Translations under genes and position numbers: made by a program
Notes under the pieces: model-generated
Seen by the model: the letters and a program-made list of their open reading frames with translations, nothing else
Databases searched by the model: none
What the model was told of the DNA's origin: nothing
Origin: Succinatimonas hippei YIT 12066
Lineage (GTDB): Bacteria; Pseudomonadota; Gammaproteobacteria; Enterobacterales; Succinivibrionaceae
Direction: 5' to 3'
Assembly (NCBI RefSeq): GCF_000188195.1
Contig: NZ_GL831067.1
Location: 20,659 to 52,855, forward strand
Length of the DNA: 32,197 nt
Shown: positions 32,174-32,197 of the stretch, one piece after another
Layout of the letters: the number at the start of each line of letters is the position of its first letter
How positions within the stretch are numbered: the first letter of the stretch is position 1

Positions 32174-32197
32174 AAAAAGCGGGATTTCCCGCTTTTT
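32174..32197. terminator. Intrinsic terminator of dgoD
   Basis: AAAAAGCGGGA (32174-32184) and TCCCGCTTTTT (32187-32197) form a perfect 11-base stem with a 2-base central gap (effectively a 4-base loop when the closing pair opens), ending at the window edge. The symmetric A/T runs suggest action in both directions. Confidence 0.93.

Overview
The window looks like a chromosome segment of an AT-rich, anaerobic or facultative gammaproteobacterium. The evidence is a core of recognisable gammaproteobacterial housekeeping genes: maoP, glnS, bamC followed by purC, a type II pyruvate kinase (pykA) and rmuC. Around this core lie two TRAP-transporter catabolic clusters. The combination fits a gut Succinivibrionaceae-type organism, but that placement is inference from gene content and base composition and was not tested.

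Region 1 (385-10909) is one leftward gene train. In transcription order it holds an IclR-type regulator, TRAP small and large permeases, a zinc alcohol dehydrogenase, a TRAP binding protein, a DapA-superfamily aldolase/dehydratase, then a Gfo/Idh/MocA dehydrogenase, a sugar epimerase, a second Gfo/Idh/MocA dehydrogenase, a second epimerase, and a ribokinase-like kinase. Tight spacing, one start/stop overlap and the common strand point to an operon for import and breakdown of a sugar acid or polyol. The set matches no pathway I can name (myo-inositol, sialic acid, hexuronate or galactonate), so this is the best candidate for an undescribed system.

Region 2 (10910-22600) holds azlCD (branched-chain amino acid export), maoP, glnS, an unrecognised small protein, a solitary rfbB, bamC, purC, pykA, a membrane protein resembling the N-terminal part of Tim44-like proteins, and rmuC. 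Several intrinsic terminators separate the units. A perfect CRP-type palindrome lies between bamC and purC.

Region 3 (22626-32197) is a divergent D-galactonate cluster. Rightward are a D-2-hydroxyacid dehydrogenase, an IclR-type regulator, a KDPG/KDPGal aldolase, 2-dehydro-3-deoxygalactonokinase (dgoK) and D-galactonate dehydratase (dgoD). Leftward are a second TRAP transporter (dctP, dctQ, dctM), a HIT protein and an iron-dependent alcohol dehydrogenase. Together they would import galactonate or a related acid and convert it to pyruvate and glyceraldehyde 3-phosphate. Two CRP-like sites sit in the divergent promoter region, and a pair of mutually exclusive hairpins lies in the leader of the aldolase gene.

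Several starts were moved to downstream ATGs because a ribosome binding site sits in front of them; each case is stated. No tRNA, rRNA, CRISPR array or intact insertion sequence was seen.
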